Positions 8,255 to 17,325 of a DNA stretch of 53,607 nt are shown one piece after another; position 1 is the first letter of the stretch, and every line of letters begins with the position of its first letter. The notes under the pieces were generated by a model. That model did not search any database. It was not told the origin of the DNA and saw nothing but the letters and a program-made list of their open reading frames with translations. The translations under genes and the position numbers were made by a program. Source of the stretch: Klebsiella pneumoniae (GTDB taxonomy: Bacteria; Pseudomonadota; Gammaproteobacteria; Pseudomonadales; Pseudohongiellaceae); NCBI GenBank assembly GCA_945902215.1, contig CAMDML010000012.1:1-53607 (forward strand), read 5' to 3'.

Positions 8255-8944
8255 GTGAGAGCGCAGCCATCCCTCGACCTGACTAATGGTTCATCCGTTG
8301 TTTCGCCAGCGTCCTCAGTGTCGTCAGAATCATCGGGCGCCTCGTCTGCACTCGCTCCAGACCGACACGTGCCGGAAGTGCTGCCACTCCTCAACGCTCA
8401 ACTTTCCTGGCTACCTTGTTTCTATAATGCTGCCGAAAGCGCCGCATTGTTGCAAACATTGCTCCTCGAAACACCCTGGCGCCAAGACACGTTGAATTTC
8501 GGTGGCAAGATGGTTGCGGTGCCGCGACTGCAGGCTTGGTATGGTGAACGGCGCTATGGCTATTCAGGGCTGAAACTTACGCCACTGCCCTGGACCCCTG
8601 TCCTCGACGCGATCCGCAGCAAAATTACCGCAACCACTGGTCTGGCATTCAACTCTGCCCTCGTGAATTACTATCGTGACGGCAACGACAGCGTCGCGTG
8701 GCACAGTGATAATGAACGCGAGCTTGGTCCTGATCCGTTGATCGCCTCGCTGAGCCTCGGTGCCGCGCGCAGGTTTGAATTGAAACACCGCACGGTGAAG
8801 CAGTCTAAAGTGAACCTGACACTTGAGAATGGCTCACTGCTGCTGATGGGCAGCGGTTTGCAGCAGCACTGGCTGCACCAGCTGCCAAAAGATGCCGGCA
8901 TTTCCGCACCGCGCCTGAATCTGACTTTTCGTTTCATCCATTGA
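8255..8944 (+). CDS. AlkB-family 2-oxoglutarate/Fe(II) dioxygenase
   Basis: Predicted oxidative demethylase that repairs alkylated bases in DNA or RNA, nearest to the ALKBH2/3-like branch. Iron ligands are His150 and Asp152 (VAWHSDNE) and His208 (HWLHQLPK). The 2-oxoglutarate site is the RxNxTFR motif at Arg220-Arg226. The substrate-side motif PRLQAWYG and the LVNYYRDG strand are also family-typical. The start is GTG; the first ~40 residues are Ser/Ala-rich and probably disordered, so an internal start near the RHVPEVLP segment is possible. It follows the ribbon-helix-helix gene by 23 nt and shows no Ada-box regulator nearby. It should act in the cytoplasm. Confidence 0.9.
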   Translation: MRAQPSLDLTNGSSVVSPASSVSSESSGASSALAPDRHVPEVLPLLNAQLSWLPCFYNAAESAALLQTLLLETPWRQDTLNFGGKMVAVPRLQAWYGERRYGYSGLKLTPLPWTPVLDAIRSKITATTGLAFNSALVNYYRDGNDSVAWHSDNERELGPDPLIASLSLGAARRFELKHRTVKQSKVNLTLENGSLLLMGSGLQQHWLHQLPKDAGISAPRLNLTFRFIH

Positions 8945-9057
8945 ATGGCATCATGGCGCCTGTATCTATACGGCGCCGCAACCTCAACCCTGATTCAGCC
9001 AGCAGCAAACTTCATTGCGGTAGCATCAACGCCAGTTCTCAACGAAAGGTCATTTCC

Positions 9058-10734
9058 GTGAAACGCAATCTGTTATTTCTCGTTCTGTCCCTCTTTGCCA
9101 GTTCCACATTGCAAGCCGAAACCCTGCGCGGCGGGCAAGGCATGGTTGCCTCGCGCTCTGATCTCGCCTCAGAAGTGGGCAGCAAAATTCTGGCGGATGG
9201 CGGCAATGCCGTTGATGCTGCTGTGGCAACAGCGTTCGCGTTGGCTGTCGTCTATCCGTCTGCAGGCAATCTTGGCGGCGGTGGTTTCATGATGATCGCG
9301 CTCGCCAACGGTGAGGTATATGCACAAGACAGCCGGGAAAAAGCACCTGCCGCTGCTCACCGTGACATGTTTCTCGACAGTGCCGGCAACGTGGACCGTG
9401 GTCTGGCGCTAAACAGCCTGCAAGCTGCAGGTGTACCCGGTACGGTAGATGGGCTGCTGGATGCTCTGGAACGTTTTGGCACCATGACCCGGCAACAGGT
9501 CATGGCACCGGCAATCGAATTGGCAGAAAAGGGTTTTGTACTCAACGAAGATCTCGCAGACCAGTTCCTTGAAAACCTGGAGAACTTCCGGCAGTACCCC
9601 GCTTCGCTCGCCGTGTTCAGCAACAATGGGGAGCCTTACCAGGATGGTGATCAGTGGCTCCAGCCCGACCTCGCCCTTACCCTCAAACTGATTTCAGAGC
9701 AGGGTCGCGATGGCTTCTACAGTGGCGTAATTGCCGAACTGCTTGTGGCCGAAATGCAACGTAATAATGGTCTGATCACGCTCGCCGATCTGGCTTCGTA
9801 TAAATCGGTCTGGCGCGAACCTGTGCACGGCACCTACCGCGGTTACGACGTCTGGTCCATGCCTGCGCCCTCCTCCGGCGGCGTATTGCTGGTACAGATG
9901 CTGAACATGCTGGAACCGTATGACCTGGGCGCTCTCGGCTATGGCAACACGGAGACCTTGCATCTGATGATCGAAGCACAGCGCCGCGCCTATGCCGACC
10001 GTGCCGAATTTCTCGGTGATCCGGATTTCGTGGACGTCCCTGCGGCGATGCTTACTTCGAAGGACTATGCCCAAACACGTTTCGCTGATTTTGATCCGGA
10101 GCATGCTACCGACAGCGCTGCAATCGGCGCCGGCAGTTGGCCTGAGGAGAGTACGCAAACCACCCATTTCTCGGTGGCCGATAATGATGGCAACGCAGTC
10201 GCAATGACGACGACGCTGAACCGTAACTTTGGTAACCGCATCGTGGTGCCCGGCGCAGGTTTTCTGCTAAACAACGAGATGGACGATTTCTCCAGCAAAC
10301 CCAACACACCCAATTCCTATGGCCTGATCGGCCGCGACGCTAATGACATCCAGCCGGGTAAACGCATGCTGAGCTCGATGGCTCCAACTATCGTCACCCG
10401 TGACGGTAAACCTGTGCTGCTGACCGGCTCACCGGGTGGCTCCACGATCATCAATACGGTGCTGCAAGTGGTCATCAACGCACTGGATCACGGCATGAAT
10501 GCGGAAGCCGCTGTCAGCAGCGCGCGCATCCATCATCAATGGATGCCGGACAATGTGGTTTACGAGACAGGAGCAATGAGTGACTCCACCGCTGAAGCGT
10601 TGCGCACCATGGGGCACAAAGGAGTGAGGAGTGGAGGTTTCGGTATCGGCGATGCCAACACCATCATGATTGATGGTGCTGTGCTTGAAGGTGTTTCCGA
10701 TCCACGCAACGTAGGTGGTGTCGCCGGCTTCTGA
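9058..10734 (+). CDS. ggt: gamma-glutamyltranspeptidase
   Basis: Periplasmic N-terminal nucleophile hydrolase that cleaves the gamma-glutamyl bond of glutathione and transfers it to water or amino acids. A signal peptide spans residues 1-20 (cleavage after STLQA). The proenzyme should cut itself before Thr368 in QTTHFSV, giving large and small subunits. MDDFS and the SPGGSTIINT substrate loop are also present. The GTG at 9058 is chosen because AAAGG lies about 9 nt upstream and it places the signal peptide at the N-terminus; longer readings add 39 unlikely residues and overlap the alkB-like stop. Length 558 is normal. With gor nearby, the region has a glutathione theme, though the two genes are on opposite strands. 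Confidence 0.95.
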   Translation: MKRNLLFLVLSLFASSTLQAETLRGGQGMVASRSDLASEVGSKILADGGNAVDAAVATAFALAVVYPSAGNLGGGGFMMIALANGEVYAQDSREKAPAAAHRDMFLDSAGNVDRGLALNSLQAAGVPGTVDGLLDALERFGTMTRQQVMAPAIELAEKGFVLNEDLADQFLENLENFRQYPASLAVFSNNGEPYQDGDQWLQPDLALTLKLISEQGRDGFYSGVIAELLVAEMQRNNGLITLADLASYKSVWREPVHGTYRGYDVWSMPAPSSGGVLLVQMLNMLEPYDLGALGYGNTETLHLMIEAQRRAYADRAEFLGDPDFVDVPAAMLTSKDYAQTRFADFDPEHATDSAAIGAGSWPEESTQTTHFSVADNDGNAVAMTTTLNRNFGNRIVVPGAGFLLNNEMDDFSSKPNTPNSYGLIGRDANDIQPGKRMLSSMAPTIVTRDGKPVLLTGSPGGSTIINTVLQVVINALDHGMNAEAAVSSARIHHQWMPDNVVYETGAMSDSTAEALRTMGHKGVRSGGFGIGDANTIMIDGAVLEGVSDPRNVGGVAGF

Positions 10735-10758
10735 GGCAGTTGGTGGCCACCGCGAAAG

Positions 10759-11910
10759 TTATTTGCGCCAGCGCAGGTTCCCACGATTCAGATCGCTTAC
10801 CGATTTGCAGCCCATCAGTTTCATTGCGCGCTCAATTTCAGTGCGGTAAATCCCCAGTGCGCGTTCCACACCTTCCTGTCCGGCTGCAGCCAATGCATAC
10901 AAGTACAGGCGTCCGCCTGAGCAGGCTTTCGCGCCCAGTGACAAAGCCTTGAGCACGTGCGTGCCGCGCTGGATGCCGCCTTCACAAATCACGTCGATCT
11001 TGTCTCCTACCGCATCTACGATCTCGGCCAACTGGTCGAAGGAACTGCGCGAACCGTCAAGCTGACGGCCGCCATGATTGGATACCATGATGCCGGTGCA
11101 GCCGATGTCAACTGCCCGACGCGCGTCTGCAACACTCATAATCCCCTTCAAGGCGAAGTGCCCGCCCCATTTGGCACGGATATTTTCTGCATCCTTCCAG
11201 TTCATCGACTGGTCCAACATCTTGGAAAAATAGCTGCCGATCGATGTGGCGACATTGGAGCCTTCTTTGACATGGGTACTGAGGTGCGGCAAATCGAATT
11301 TCGGATGGGTCAGGTAGTTGAGGGTCCATGCAGGATGTGCGGCAAAACTGAGCAAGCTCGCGAGCGTCAATTTTGGTGGCGATGTGAAGCCGGTACGTAG
11401 GTCACGTTCGCGATTGCCACCGGTGATCGTGTCCACTGTTAGTGCCATGACATCGAACTTCGCTGCTTTGGCGCGTTCTATCATGCTGTCGTTCAGACCA
11501 CGGTCTTTGTGGAAATAAAACTGGAACATCTTCGGCGTGTCGATCATGGCGCCGATCTCTTCAACGCTGACAGTACCAAGTGCCGATACCCCAAACATGG
11601 TGCCGAATTTCTGCGCCGCTTTGGCCACACCACGCTCGCCGTCAGGATGGAACAGCCGCTGCAACGCGGTCGGGGCGCAATACAGTGGCATCGCGAGCTT
11701 CTTGCCAAAGATCGTCACCGACATGTCAACGTGCTCGACACCGGCCAATACGTTGGGAATCAGATCCACGTCCTCATAGGCCTGGGTATTGCGCCGATAG
11801 GTCACTTCATCATCAGCTGCGCCATCAATGTAATGAAAGATGGGCCCAGGCAAACGTGAACGTGCGAGTTCACGGAAATGCTGGAAATTATGGCAATGCT
11901 TGAGGCCCAT
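10759..11910 (-). CDS. lldD: FMN-dependent alpha-hydroxy-acid dehydrogenase (L-lactate dehydrogenase type)
   Basis: TIM-barrel flavoprotein that oxidises an L-2-hydroxy acid, probably lactate, to the keto acid and passes electrons to the respiratory chain. Active-site residues of the family are in place: Tyr132 (QFYFHKD), Asp160 (LTVDT), Lys255 (LKGI), His279 and Arg282 (SNHGGRQLDG). The usual DGGI motif near the FMN is CEGGI here (Glu310), and GGR (Arg334) replaces LGR. The start codon is followed by HCHNFQHFRELA, typical of the family. It lies 34 nt after pilZ on the same strand and converges on ggt. The symbol is tentative: glycolate or mandelate-type substrates cannot be excluded. Confidence 0.8.
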   Translation of the reverse strand: MGLKHCHNFQHFRELARSRLPGPIFHYIDGAADDEVTYRRNTQAYEDVDLIPNVLAGVEHVDMSVTIFGKKLAMPLYCAPTALQRLFHPDGERGVAKAAQKFGTMFGVSALGTVSVEEIGAMIDTPKMFQFYFHKDRGLNDSMIERAKAAKFDVMALTVDTITGGNRERDLRTGFTSPPKLTLASLLSFAAHPAWTLNYLTHPKFDLPHLSTHVKEGSNVATSIGSYFSKMLDQSMNWKDAENIRAKWGGHFALKGIMSVADARRAVDIGCTGIMVSNHGGRQLDGSRSSFDQLAEIVDAVGDKIDVICEGGIQRGTHVLKALSLGAKACSGGRLYLYALAAAGQEGVERALGIYRTEIERAMKLMGCKSVSDLNRGNLRWRK

Positions 11911-11944
11911 GACGTGCTCCGTGGTCAGATGATGATGAGGAAAT

Positions 11945-12328
11945 TCAGAGTGTGTGCGTGACGCGTCCGCTGTTCAGCATGCCGACCAGGTATTTTTCGA
12001 TTTTGGCGCGTGCGGGGTTGTCCTTGTCATTGAACTGGATACCTATGCCTTGTGCGCGGTTGGCCTGGGCATTGGCTGGCGTGATCCATACGACAGTCCC
12101 CGCAAGTGGAATGCGCTCGGGTTCATCCATCAGGTTCAGCAGCACAAATACTTCATCCCCCAGTTCATACTGTTTGCGCGTGGGGATGAACAGGCCGCCA
12201 TTCTCCAAAAAGGGCATGTAGGCTGAATAGAGCACGCCTACTTCCTTGATGCTGATGGACAGAATGCCGTGCTTACCTTCCGACGCCGCTTGTCCTACCA
12301 CTGTCGTATTCTGATTGTCGCCAGTCAT
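11945..12328 (-). CDS. pilZ: PilZ-domain protein, type IV pilus assembly type
   Basis: Small cytosolic protein needed in relatives for type IV pilus assembly. The sequence closely follows the P. aeruginosa PilZ archetype: GILSISIKEVGVLYSAYMP, ENGGLFIPT, YELGDEVFVLLNLMDEPERIP and VVWITP...GIGIQFND. It lacks the RxxxR and D/NxSxxG residues that bind cyclic-di-GMP, as the archetype does, so regulation by that nucleotide is not expected. It follows holB by 16 nt, the usual neighbour in gammaproteobacteria. The start ATG at 12328 gives 127 residues, the normal length. No other pilus genes lie in the window. Confidence 0.93.
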   Translation of the reverse strand: MTGDNQNTTVVGQAASEGKHGILSISIKEVGVLYSAYMPFLENGGLFIPTRKQYELGDEVFVLLNLMDEPERIPLAGTVVWITPANAQANRAQGIGIQFNDKDNPARAKIEKYLVGMLNSGRVTHTL

Positions 12329-12344
12329 ATTTCACCGAAAGCCG

Positions 12345-13367
12345 TCATTTATTTGCTGCAGTCAGTTGCAGTCTGCTGCGCTGCCCAAGCTGTAACCAGC
12401 GGCTAAAAAGCCCCTCAAGCAACAACTGTGGATTTGCATTGTTGCTCGCCAATGCCACTCTGCGCGCTTGCTGCAGGTCGGAATAGAGCCGATGCAGTTG
12501 GCGGTTGAACAGGGCTGTTTGCTTTGGCAAGCTCAGTTGCTCAGAGAGCGGGCGTAAATCTGTATCCTGCAAAGCCCGAGCACCCTGGGCACATGCGCTC
12601 AGATCGGCGATACACGCAATCTGGTAATCAATACTAGCTGTGATATTGGATTTTTCACATTTTTTTGCCGCTTCCAACGGCAGCATGTTGCCCGCCGTCA
12701 AGCCCTGCAGGCAGGAGATGAGTTGTAGGCGCTCGGTTTGTGTGGCGGCATCATCCTGAGCCAGCGCGCGCAATGGCGCGCCCCCTGCCCTCTGCAGCGC
12801 CAACTCGGCATTCCCGGAATAACCACTGCTTTGCAACCAGCCCAGTGCAAGGTCGTGAGGTGGCAAGCCGCAGCGCAGTACCTGGCAACGGCTGCGGATG
12901 GTGGCCAACAACAAACCCGGCTGATGACTAATCAAGAGCAATATTGTGTTTTGAGGAGGCTCTTCCAGCAATTTCAGCAGCGCATTGGCGGCATTAAGGT
13001 TCATCGCTTCTGCTGGCTCGAACACCAGCACTTTCATGCCGCCACGCCGACTCATGTTTTGGGCGAAATCGATGGTGTCACGCACTTGGTCGATTGTGAT
13101 CAGTTTCTTTTCTGGTTGCATCAAGCGGAAATCCGGGTGGGAGTTCACGGAAAAAAGATGACAGTCTTGGCACTTGCCGCAGGGCTTGCCGGCATCGGGT
13201 TTTGCACACAAGAGGGATTGCGCCAGGTACAGCACGAAATTCAGCTTGCCCGTGCCCTTGTGACCGGTTATCAACCAGGCATGGCCAAGACGTTGCGCTT
13301 CCTGCTGCGACTGCAACTGGCGAAAGTGATCCTGATGCCAGGGAAGCAAGACGGGTATTCCGCTCAT
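12345..13367 (-). CDS. holB: DNA polymerase III subunit delta'
   Basis: Stationary AAA+ subunit of the clamp loader, which places the beta clamp on primed DNA. A degenerate P-loop GHKGTGK (35-41) is followed by four zinc cysteines (Cys54, 63, 66, 69), the helix-rich motif ANALLKLLEEPP and the SRC motif (Ser159-Cys161) that supplies the arginine finger to a neighbouring subunit. Lack of a true ATP site is normal for delta'. The C-terminal third is more divergent, as usual. It begins 9 nt after tmk, matching the conserved tmk-holB-pilZ order. Length 340 is typical. Confidence 0.93.
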   Translation of the reverse strand: MSGIPVLLPWHQDHFRQLQSQQEAQRLGHAWLITGHKGTGKLNFVLYLAQSLLCAKPDAGKPCGKCQDCHLFSVNSHPDFRLMQPEKKLITIDQVRDTIDFAQNMSRRGGMKVLVFEPAEAMNLNAANALLKLLEEPPQNTILLLISHQPGLLLATIRSRCQVLRCGLPPHDLALGWLQSSGYSGNAELALQRAGGAPLRALAQDDAATQTERLQLISCLQGLTAGNMLPLEAAKKCEKSNITASIDYQIACIADLSACAQGARALQDTDLRPLSEQLSLPKQTALFNRQLHRLYSDLQQARRVALASNNANPQLLLEGLFSRWLQLGQRSRLQLTAANK

Positions 13368-13376
13368 ATCTGCACC

Positions 13377-14033
13377 TCAGACCAAGCCCGGCACGTGCAG
13401 GCGCGAGGCAACTGCGGCGAGAATGTCGCGCCCGACTGCCTCAACACTTTTGCTCGCATCGATCAGCACATGGGTTTGGGGTGAACGCCGGGCCAGTGCA
13501 ACAAAAGCCGCCCGCACCTGTTCTTGGTATTGCAGGCCTTTTTTCTCGAAGCGGTCTTCCTTCCCGCCTCTGGCCACAGTGCGAGCCAGCGACTGTTCAG
13601 GGTCAAGGTCCAGTACCAGCGTCAGATTCGGCACAAAATTTCCCACTACCTGCGCATGAATGGTTTCCACTACGTCGAGACCAAGTCCGCCGGCAACGCC
13701 CTGAAAGGCACGTGATGAATCGGCAAAGCGGTCCGAGATCACCCAGCGGCCTGCCTTCAAGGCCGGCCATATCGTGTTTGTCAGGTGACTGCGGCGGCCT
13801 GCATAGATCAGCAGCAATTCCGTCATGGCGTCCCAGCGATCGACTGCACCCTGCACCAGCAGCCTGCGGATTTCCTCTGCGCCCGGCGAACCACCGGGCT
13901 CGCGGGTCAGCAGTACATCGAGGCCAGTGCGTTGTAAGGCACTTTGCAAAAGCCGGCTCTGTACTCCTTTTCCGGCGCCATCCACGCCCTCAATGGCGAT
14001 GAACTGCCCTATTGTTGCTTTGCTGTCACTCAT
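13377..14033 (-). CDS. tmk: thymidylate kinase
   Basis: Phosphorylates dTMP to dTDP. The ATG at 14033 puts the start 4 nt past the mltG stop and gives 218 residues, the normal size. The P-loop is GVDGAGKG (16-23): the Ser/Thr that normally follows the invariant Lys and helps bind magnesium is Gly23, then Val. Other motifs are intact: REPGG (44-48), the DR motif SDRFADSS (Asp101-Arg102) and a LID around ARGGKEDRFEKK. Translation looks coupled to mltG. Because it is the only tmk in view and sits in the conserved cluster I expect it to work, but the P-loop change deserves attention. Confidence 0.92.
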   Translation of the reverse strand: MSDSKATIGQFIAIEGVDGAGKGVQSRLLQSALQRTGLDVLLTREPGGSPGAEEIRRLLVQGAVDRWDAMTELLLIYAGRRSHLTNTIWPALKAGRWVISDRFADSSRAFQGVAGGLGLDVVETIHAQVVGNFVPNLTLVLDLDPEQSLARTVARGGKEDRFEKKGLQYQEQVRAAFVALARRSPQTHVLIDASKSVEAVGRDILAAVASRLHVPGLV

Positions 14034-14037
14034 GAGG

Positions 14038-15048
14038 TCAGTTTTGTCCCCCGCCTGACTGGTATTGTTCGACGGCCCGGTTATGTTCTTCCAGTGTGGC
14101 AGAAAAGTAATGGGTGCCGTCACCTCTGGCAACAAAATACAGGTTCTCCGACTGGTCGGGGTGCAGGCTGGCTTCGACTGCGGCCCGGCCCGGCAGGGCG
14201 ATAGGCGTCAGTGGCAGGCCACTGCGGGTGTATGTGTTCCATGGCGTGTCACTTTCCAGATGGGCGCGCGTGAGATTGCCGTCAAAATTGGTGCCCAAGC
14301 CGTAGATCACTGTTGGATCGGTCTGCAGGCGCATGTTGCGCTGCAGCCGTCGGATGAACACCCCGGCAATCTGCTCGCGTTCTTCCGCAACGGCGGTTTC
14401 CTTTTCGATGATCGAGGCCATGGTCAGGGCTTCCTGGGGCGTCGCATACGGCAGCCCGGCATCGCGCGTAGCCCAAGCTGAGCTCAAAACTTCCTGCATC
14501 AACAGTTGCGCGCGCTGCAGCACTTGCAGATCCGTCGTACCGCGCGTGAAATTATAGGTATCGGGAAAGAACTGTCCTTCAGGCCATTCCGTGACCCCGA
14601 ACGCCGTTTGCAGCGCCAGTGGGTCATCGGCATCAAGCCGGGCAACCAATGCGGGTTGGGCATGCAGTTCGACCAGAGCTTCTCGCAAAGTCCAGCCTTC
14701 GAGAATGCGGACTTGGTGGTAAGTCACCCCTCCATCCACCAGTTTGCGCAAGAGGGCGCGTGCGGTGAGGCCTGCATTGAGTTCGTACTCACCGGCCTTA
14801 ATCCGTCCCGCAAGACCTTGTATGCGCGCATACAACAACACATCGTAGCCACGAGCGAGAATTCCTTCAGCCTGCAGCTCGCCCAAGATGCTGGTGAGGG
14901 TGGAACCGGTCCCCACTTCCAGCATGCGCGGTTCGTTCAATGCGAGTGGTTGCTCCAGATGTTGCCAAAAAACAAACACACGCAGAGCCAGATACCCCAA
15001 CAACAGAACCGCAATTACGCTCAACTGGCGCTTATGGCCGCCATTCAT
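14038..15048 (-). CDS. mltG: endolytic peptidoglycan transglycosylase MltG
   Basis: Inner-membrane lytic transglycosylase (YceG family) that cuts nascent glycan strands. A single membrane segment spans about 9-28 (LSVIAVLLLGYLALRVFVF); the rest is periplasmic, with a LysM-like domain then the catalytic YceG domain. Motifs are GQFFPDTYNF, SIIEKETA with the catalytic glutamate (Glu215 or Glu217), LQTDPTVIYG and SGLPLTPIALPG. Length 336 is standard. Its start overlaps the pabC stop by 4 nt and tmk follows after 4 nt, so pabC-mltG-tmk-holB are probably translated as one operon. Confidence 0.95.
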   Translation of the reverse strand: MNGGHKRQLSVIAVLLLGYLALRVFVFWQHLEQPLALNEPRMLEVGTGSTLTSILGELQAEGILARGYDVLLYARIQGLAGRIKAGEYELNAGLTARALLRKLVDGGVTYHQVRILEGWTLREALVELHAQPALVARLDADDPLALQTAFGVTEWPEGQFFPDTYNFTRGTTDLQVLQRAQLLMQEVLSSAWATRDAGLPYATPQEALTMASIIEKETAVAEEREQIAGVFIRRLQRNMRLQTDPTVIYGLGTNFDGNLTRAHLESDTPWNTYTRSGLPLTPIALPGRAAVEASLHPDQSENLYFVARGDGTHYFSATLEEHNRAVEQYQSGGGQN

Positions 15049-15860
15049 GCTCCCAGTACTCCGTTGAAATAATCAATGCATTCGCGTGCAACGGGGCCGA
15101 TCGACCATTCGATACGATCATTGCCTGCATGCAGGCTCAACAATGGCCACACCCCAATGACGCTGTTGCTGACAAACACTTCGTCAGCGCGATGCAGATC
15201 GGTCAAGGTGTAACAGCCGGTTTCCGCATTATGACCAAAACGTTGCAGCAGAACCTGGCGCATGATGCCATCGATGCCATTGCGTGCAAGATCAGGGGTG
15301 TGCAGGCGTCCGTTCCTGACAAAAAAGAGGTTACTGCGCGTGCCTTCCATGAGGTAGCCATCGATATCGAGCATCAGCCCTTCGCTGAAACTCTCATCAG
15401 GCCATTCGCCGGCGGCAAGCACCTGTTCCAGCCGGTTAAGATGTTTTATGCCGGCAAGTGTATCGCCAGCGGCCAGCCGCTGCCGGCACAAAAAGGCTTT
15501 AATGCCAAGGTCCGGTGGAGCACTGCCATAATCCGGTAGCGGATGCAGGGTGAGAATGCGGGTTGCAGATTGCCTCGGTGGACGATAGCCGCGACCACCG
15601 CTGCCACGGGTGATGATGATTTTAAGTATGCCGTCCGGTGCCTTACCAAGTTGCAGCGCCAGTTCGATCTCATGTTCCAGAGCGGTTGTATCGTAATCGA
15701 GTTGCATCCGTGCGCAGCCACGAGCTAGACGCTGCAGATGCAGGTCTTCGAACAACAATCTGGCATTGCTGTAGCGGATGGTTTCGAACACGCCATCGCC
15801 GTAGGCCAGGGCGCGATCATTCAGCGACAATGCCGAGGCAGTTTCACCGTTGATCAACAT
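15045..15860 (-). CDS. pabC: aminodeoxychorismate lyase
   Basis: PLP enzyme (fold type IV) that splits 4-amino-4-deoxychorismate to p-aminobenzoate and pyruvate for folate synthesis. The PLP lysine is Lys139 in AGIKHLNRLEQV, and the cofactor-contacting glutamate is Glu172 in LMEGTRSNLFFV. The N-terminal DRALAYGDGVFETIR is a class signature. Length 271 is normal. Its position between fabF and mltG matches the usual fabF-pabC-mltG order. It begins 45 nt after fabF. Branched-chain or D-amino-acid aminotransferases share the fold, but the neighbourhood settles the call. Confidence 0.94.
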   Translation of the reverse strand: MLINGETASALSLNDRALAYGDGVFETIRYSNARLLFEDLHLQRLARGCARMQLDYDTTALEHEIELALQLGKAPDGILKIIITRGSGGRGYRPPRQSATRILTLHPLPDYGSAPPDLGIKAFLCRQRLAAGDTLAGIKHLNRLEQVLAAGEWPDESFSEGLMLDIDGYLMEGTRSNLFFVRNGRLHTPDLARNGIDGIMRQVLLQRFGHNAETGCYTLTDLHRADEVFVSNSVIGVWPLLSLHAGNDRIEWSIGPVARECIDYFNGVLGA

Positions 15861-15905
15861 AGACTCGCCCTACCCCGGATGATAGACAAGCGCGACAGGT
15901 ACAGC

Positions 15906-17144
15906 TCAGATACGTTTGAATACCAGCGACCCATTGGTACCACCAAAACCAAAGGAATTACTGATCACAATTTGCATCGGCATGTTGCGCGCGATATTGG
16001 GAACATAATCGAGATCACAACCAGGCCCCGGCTCCACGTGATTGATCGTAGGCGGTGCAATCTGGTCGCGCAGCGACAGCACACTGAAAATCGCTTCCAC
16101 TGCGCCGGACGCGCCGAGCAGATGGCCCACCATGGACTTGGTAGAGCTCACGGCCAGTTTGTCGGCATGCATACCGAACACTTTGCGCACGGCGAGTGTT
16201 TCCGCTAGATCGCCGGCAGGTGTTGAAGTGCCGTGGGCATTGATGTACTGCACGTCTCCGGCGCCCACGCCGGCATCGCGCAAGGCATTCTGCATACAGG
16301 CGGCAGCGCCGCGTCCGTCTTCGGCCGGCGAGGTAATGTGATGCGCATCGCCGCTCATGCCGAAGCCGCATAGCTCGGCATAAATCTTCGCACCGCGTTT
16401 ACGCGCTGCTGCGTATTCTTCGAGGACCAGCAAACCAGCGCCGTCGCTAAGCACAAAACCATCGCGATCCTTGTCCCAGGGCCGGCTTGCATGTTGCGGA
16501 TCATCGTTACGAGTAGACAGTGCACGTGCAGCACAGAAGCCACTCAAACCTACCGGTGAAGTTGCTCTTTCGGCACCACCGACAACCATCGCATCAGCAT
16601 CACCATAGGAAATCAGCCGCGCTGCGATACCAATGTTGTGTGTGCCCGTAGTGCATGCGGTCGTAATGGCCAGGTTCGGCCCCTGAAAATTGAACATGAT
16701 CGACAATGTGCCGGAGATCATGTTGATGATGGAGCCTGGAACGAAGAATGGGGAAATTTTGCGGGGACCTACCGAGTCGATGGTGTGCAGCGCAGCCTCG
16801 ATCGAGGCGATACCGCCAATGCCTGATCCCGCAGCGACACCTACACGGAGCGGATCATAGTTGGCGTCCTGCAAGCCGGAATCGCGCACGGCCTGAATGC
16901 CGGCAGCCAAGCCGTAATGCAGAAACTCATCGAGACGCCGGGCTTCCTTGGCGGGGATATATTGGGTTACGTCGAAGTCGCGGATCGAACCAGCGAAACG
17001 AGTGGTGAAGGCAGAGGCATCGAAATGGGTAATTGGTGCGATGCCGCTCCTGCCTTCGCACAGCCCCTTCCAGGTATCCTCTACGGTGTTGCCGAGCGGC
17101 GTGATGGCCCCAACCCCGGTCACTACAACTCTTCTGCGAGACAA
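15906..17144 (-). CDS. fabF: 3-oxoacyl-[acyl-carrier-protein] synthase II
   Basis: Elongating beta-ketoacyl-ACP synthase of type II fatty acid synthesis; condenses malonyl-ACP with acyl-ACP. I place the start at a TTG (17144): GAGAGGA lies about 8 nt upstream and the product then begins [10 protein letters not shown] and is 412 residues, matching E. coli FabF. An ATG 21 codons earlier has no such support. The triad is Cys164 (TTACTTG), His304 ([11 protein letters not shown]) and His341 ([14 protein letters not shown]), with a glycine-rich [10 protein letters not shown] at the end. A rare start codon and the terminator hairpin behind acpP would both hold its output below that of ACP. Confidence 0.95.
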   Translation of the reverse strand: MSRRRVVVTGVGAITPLGNTVEDTWKGLCEGRSGIAPITHFDASAFTTRFAGSIRDFDVTQYIPAKEARRLDEFLHYGLAAGIQAVRDSGLQDANYDPLRVGVAAGSGIGGIASIEAALHTIDSVGPRKISPFFVPGSIINMISGTLSIMFNFQGPNLAITTACTTGTHNIGIAARLISYGDADAMVVGGAERATSPVGLSGFCAARALSTRNDDPQHASRPWDKDRDGFVLSDGAGLLVLEEYAAARKRGAKIYAELCGFGMSGDAHHITSPAEDGRGAAACMQNALRDAGVGAGDVQYINAHGTSTPAGDLAETLAVRKVFGMHADKLAVSSTKSMVGHLLGASGAVEAIFSVLSLRDQIAPPTINHVEPGPGCDLDYVPNIARNMPMQIVISNSFGFGGTNGSLVFKRI

Positions 17145-17212
17145 AGCCAGATCCTCTCGTACAGGCTGAAAACTGCCGCGAGATGTTCCTATACAAGCAC
17201 TGAACAAGCAAT

Positions 17213-17247
17213 AAAAAAGCTACCCTGGAAGATCCGGAGTAGCTTTT
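17213..17247 (-). terminator. intrinsic terminator/attenuator between acpP and fabF
   Basis: On the minus strand the arms AAAAGCTAC and GTAGCTTTT (plus strand 17215-17223 and 17239-17247) form a stem with extra CC/GG pairing inside, followed by six Ts. It lies about 80 nt after the acpP stop and 69 nt before the fabF start. Partial read-through would explain high ACP relative to FabF. The spacer holds nothing else recognisable. Confidence 0.75.
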
Positions 17248-17325
17248 GTGTGCGGCTTTCGTACAGGAGCTCCGCCGGCTGTTCCGCCCGCCCAAACCAG
17301 CAGTGCGGAAATGCGACAGTACAGG

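Noticed and set aside
12345-12460. Degenerate P-loop in HolB taken as a defective gene
   Set aside because: The delta' subunit normally lacks ATP hydrolysis and often has a degenerate P-loop; the zinc cysteines and SRC motif are intact.
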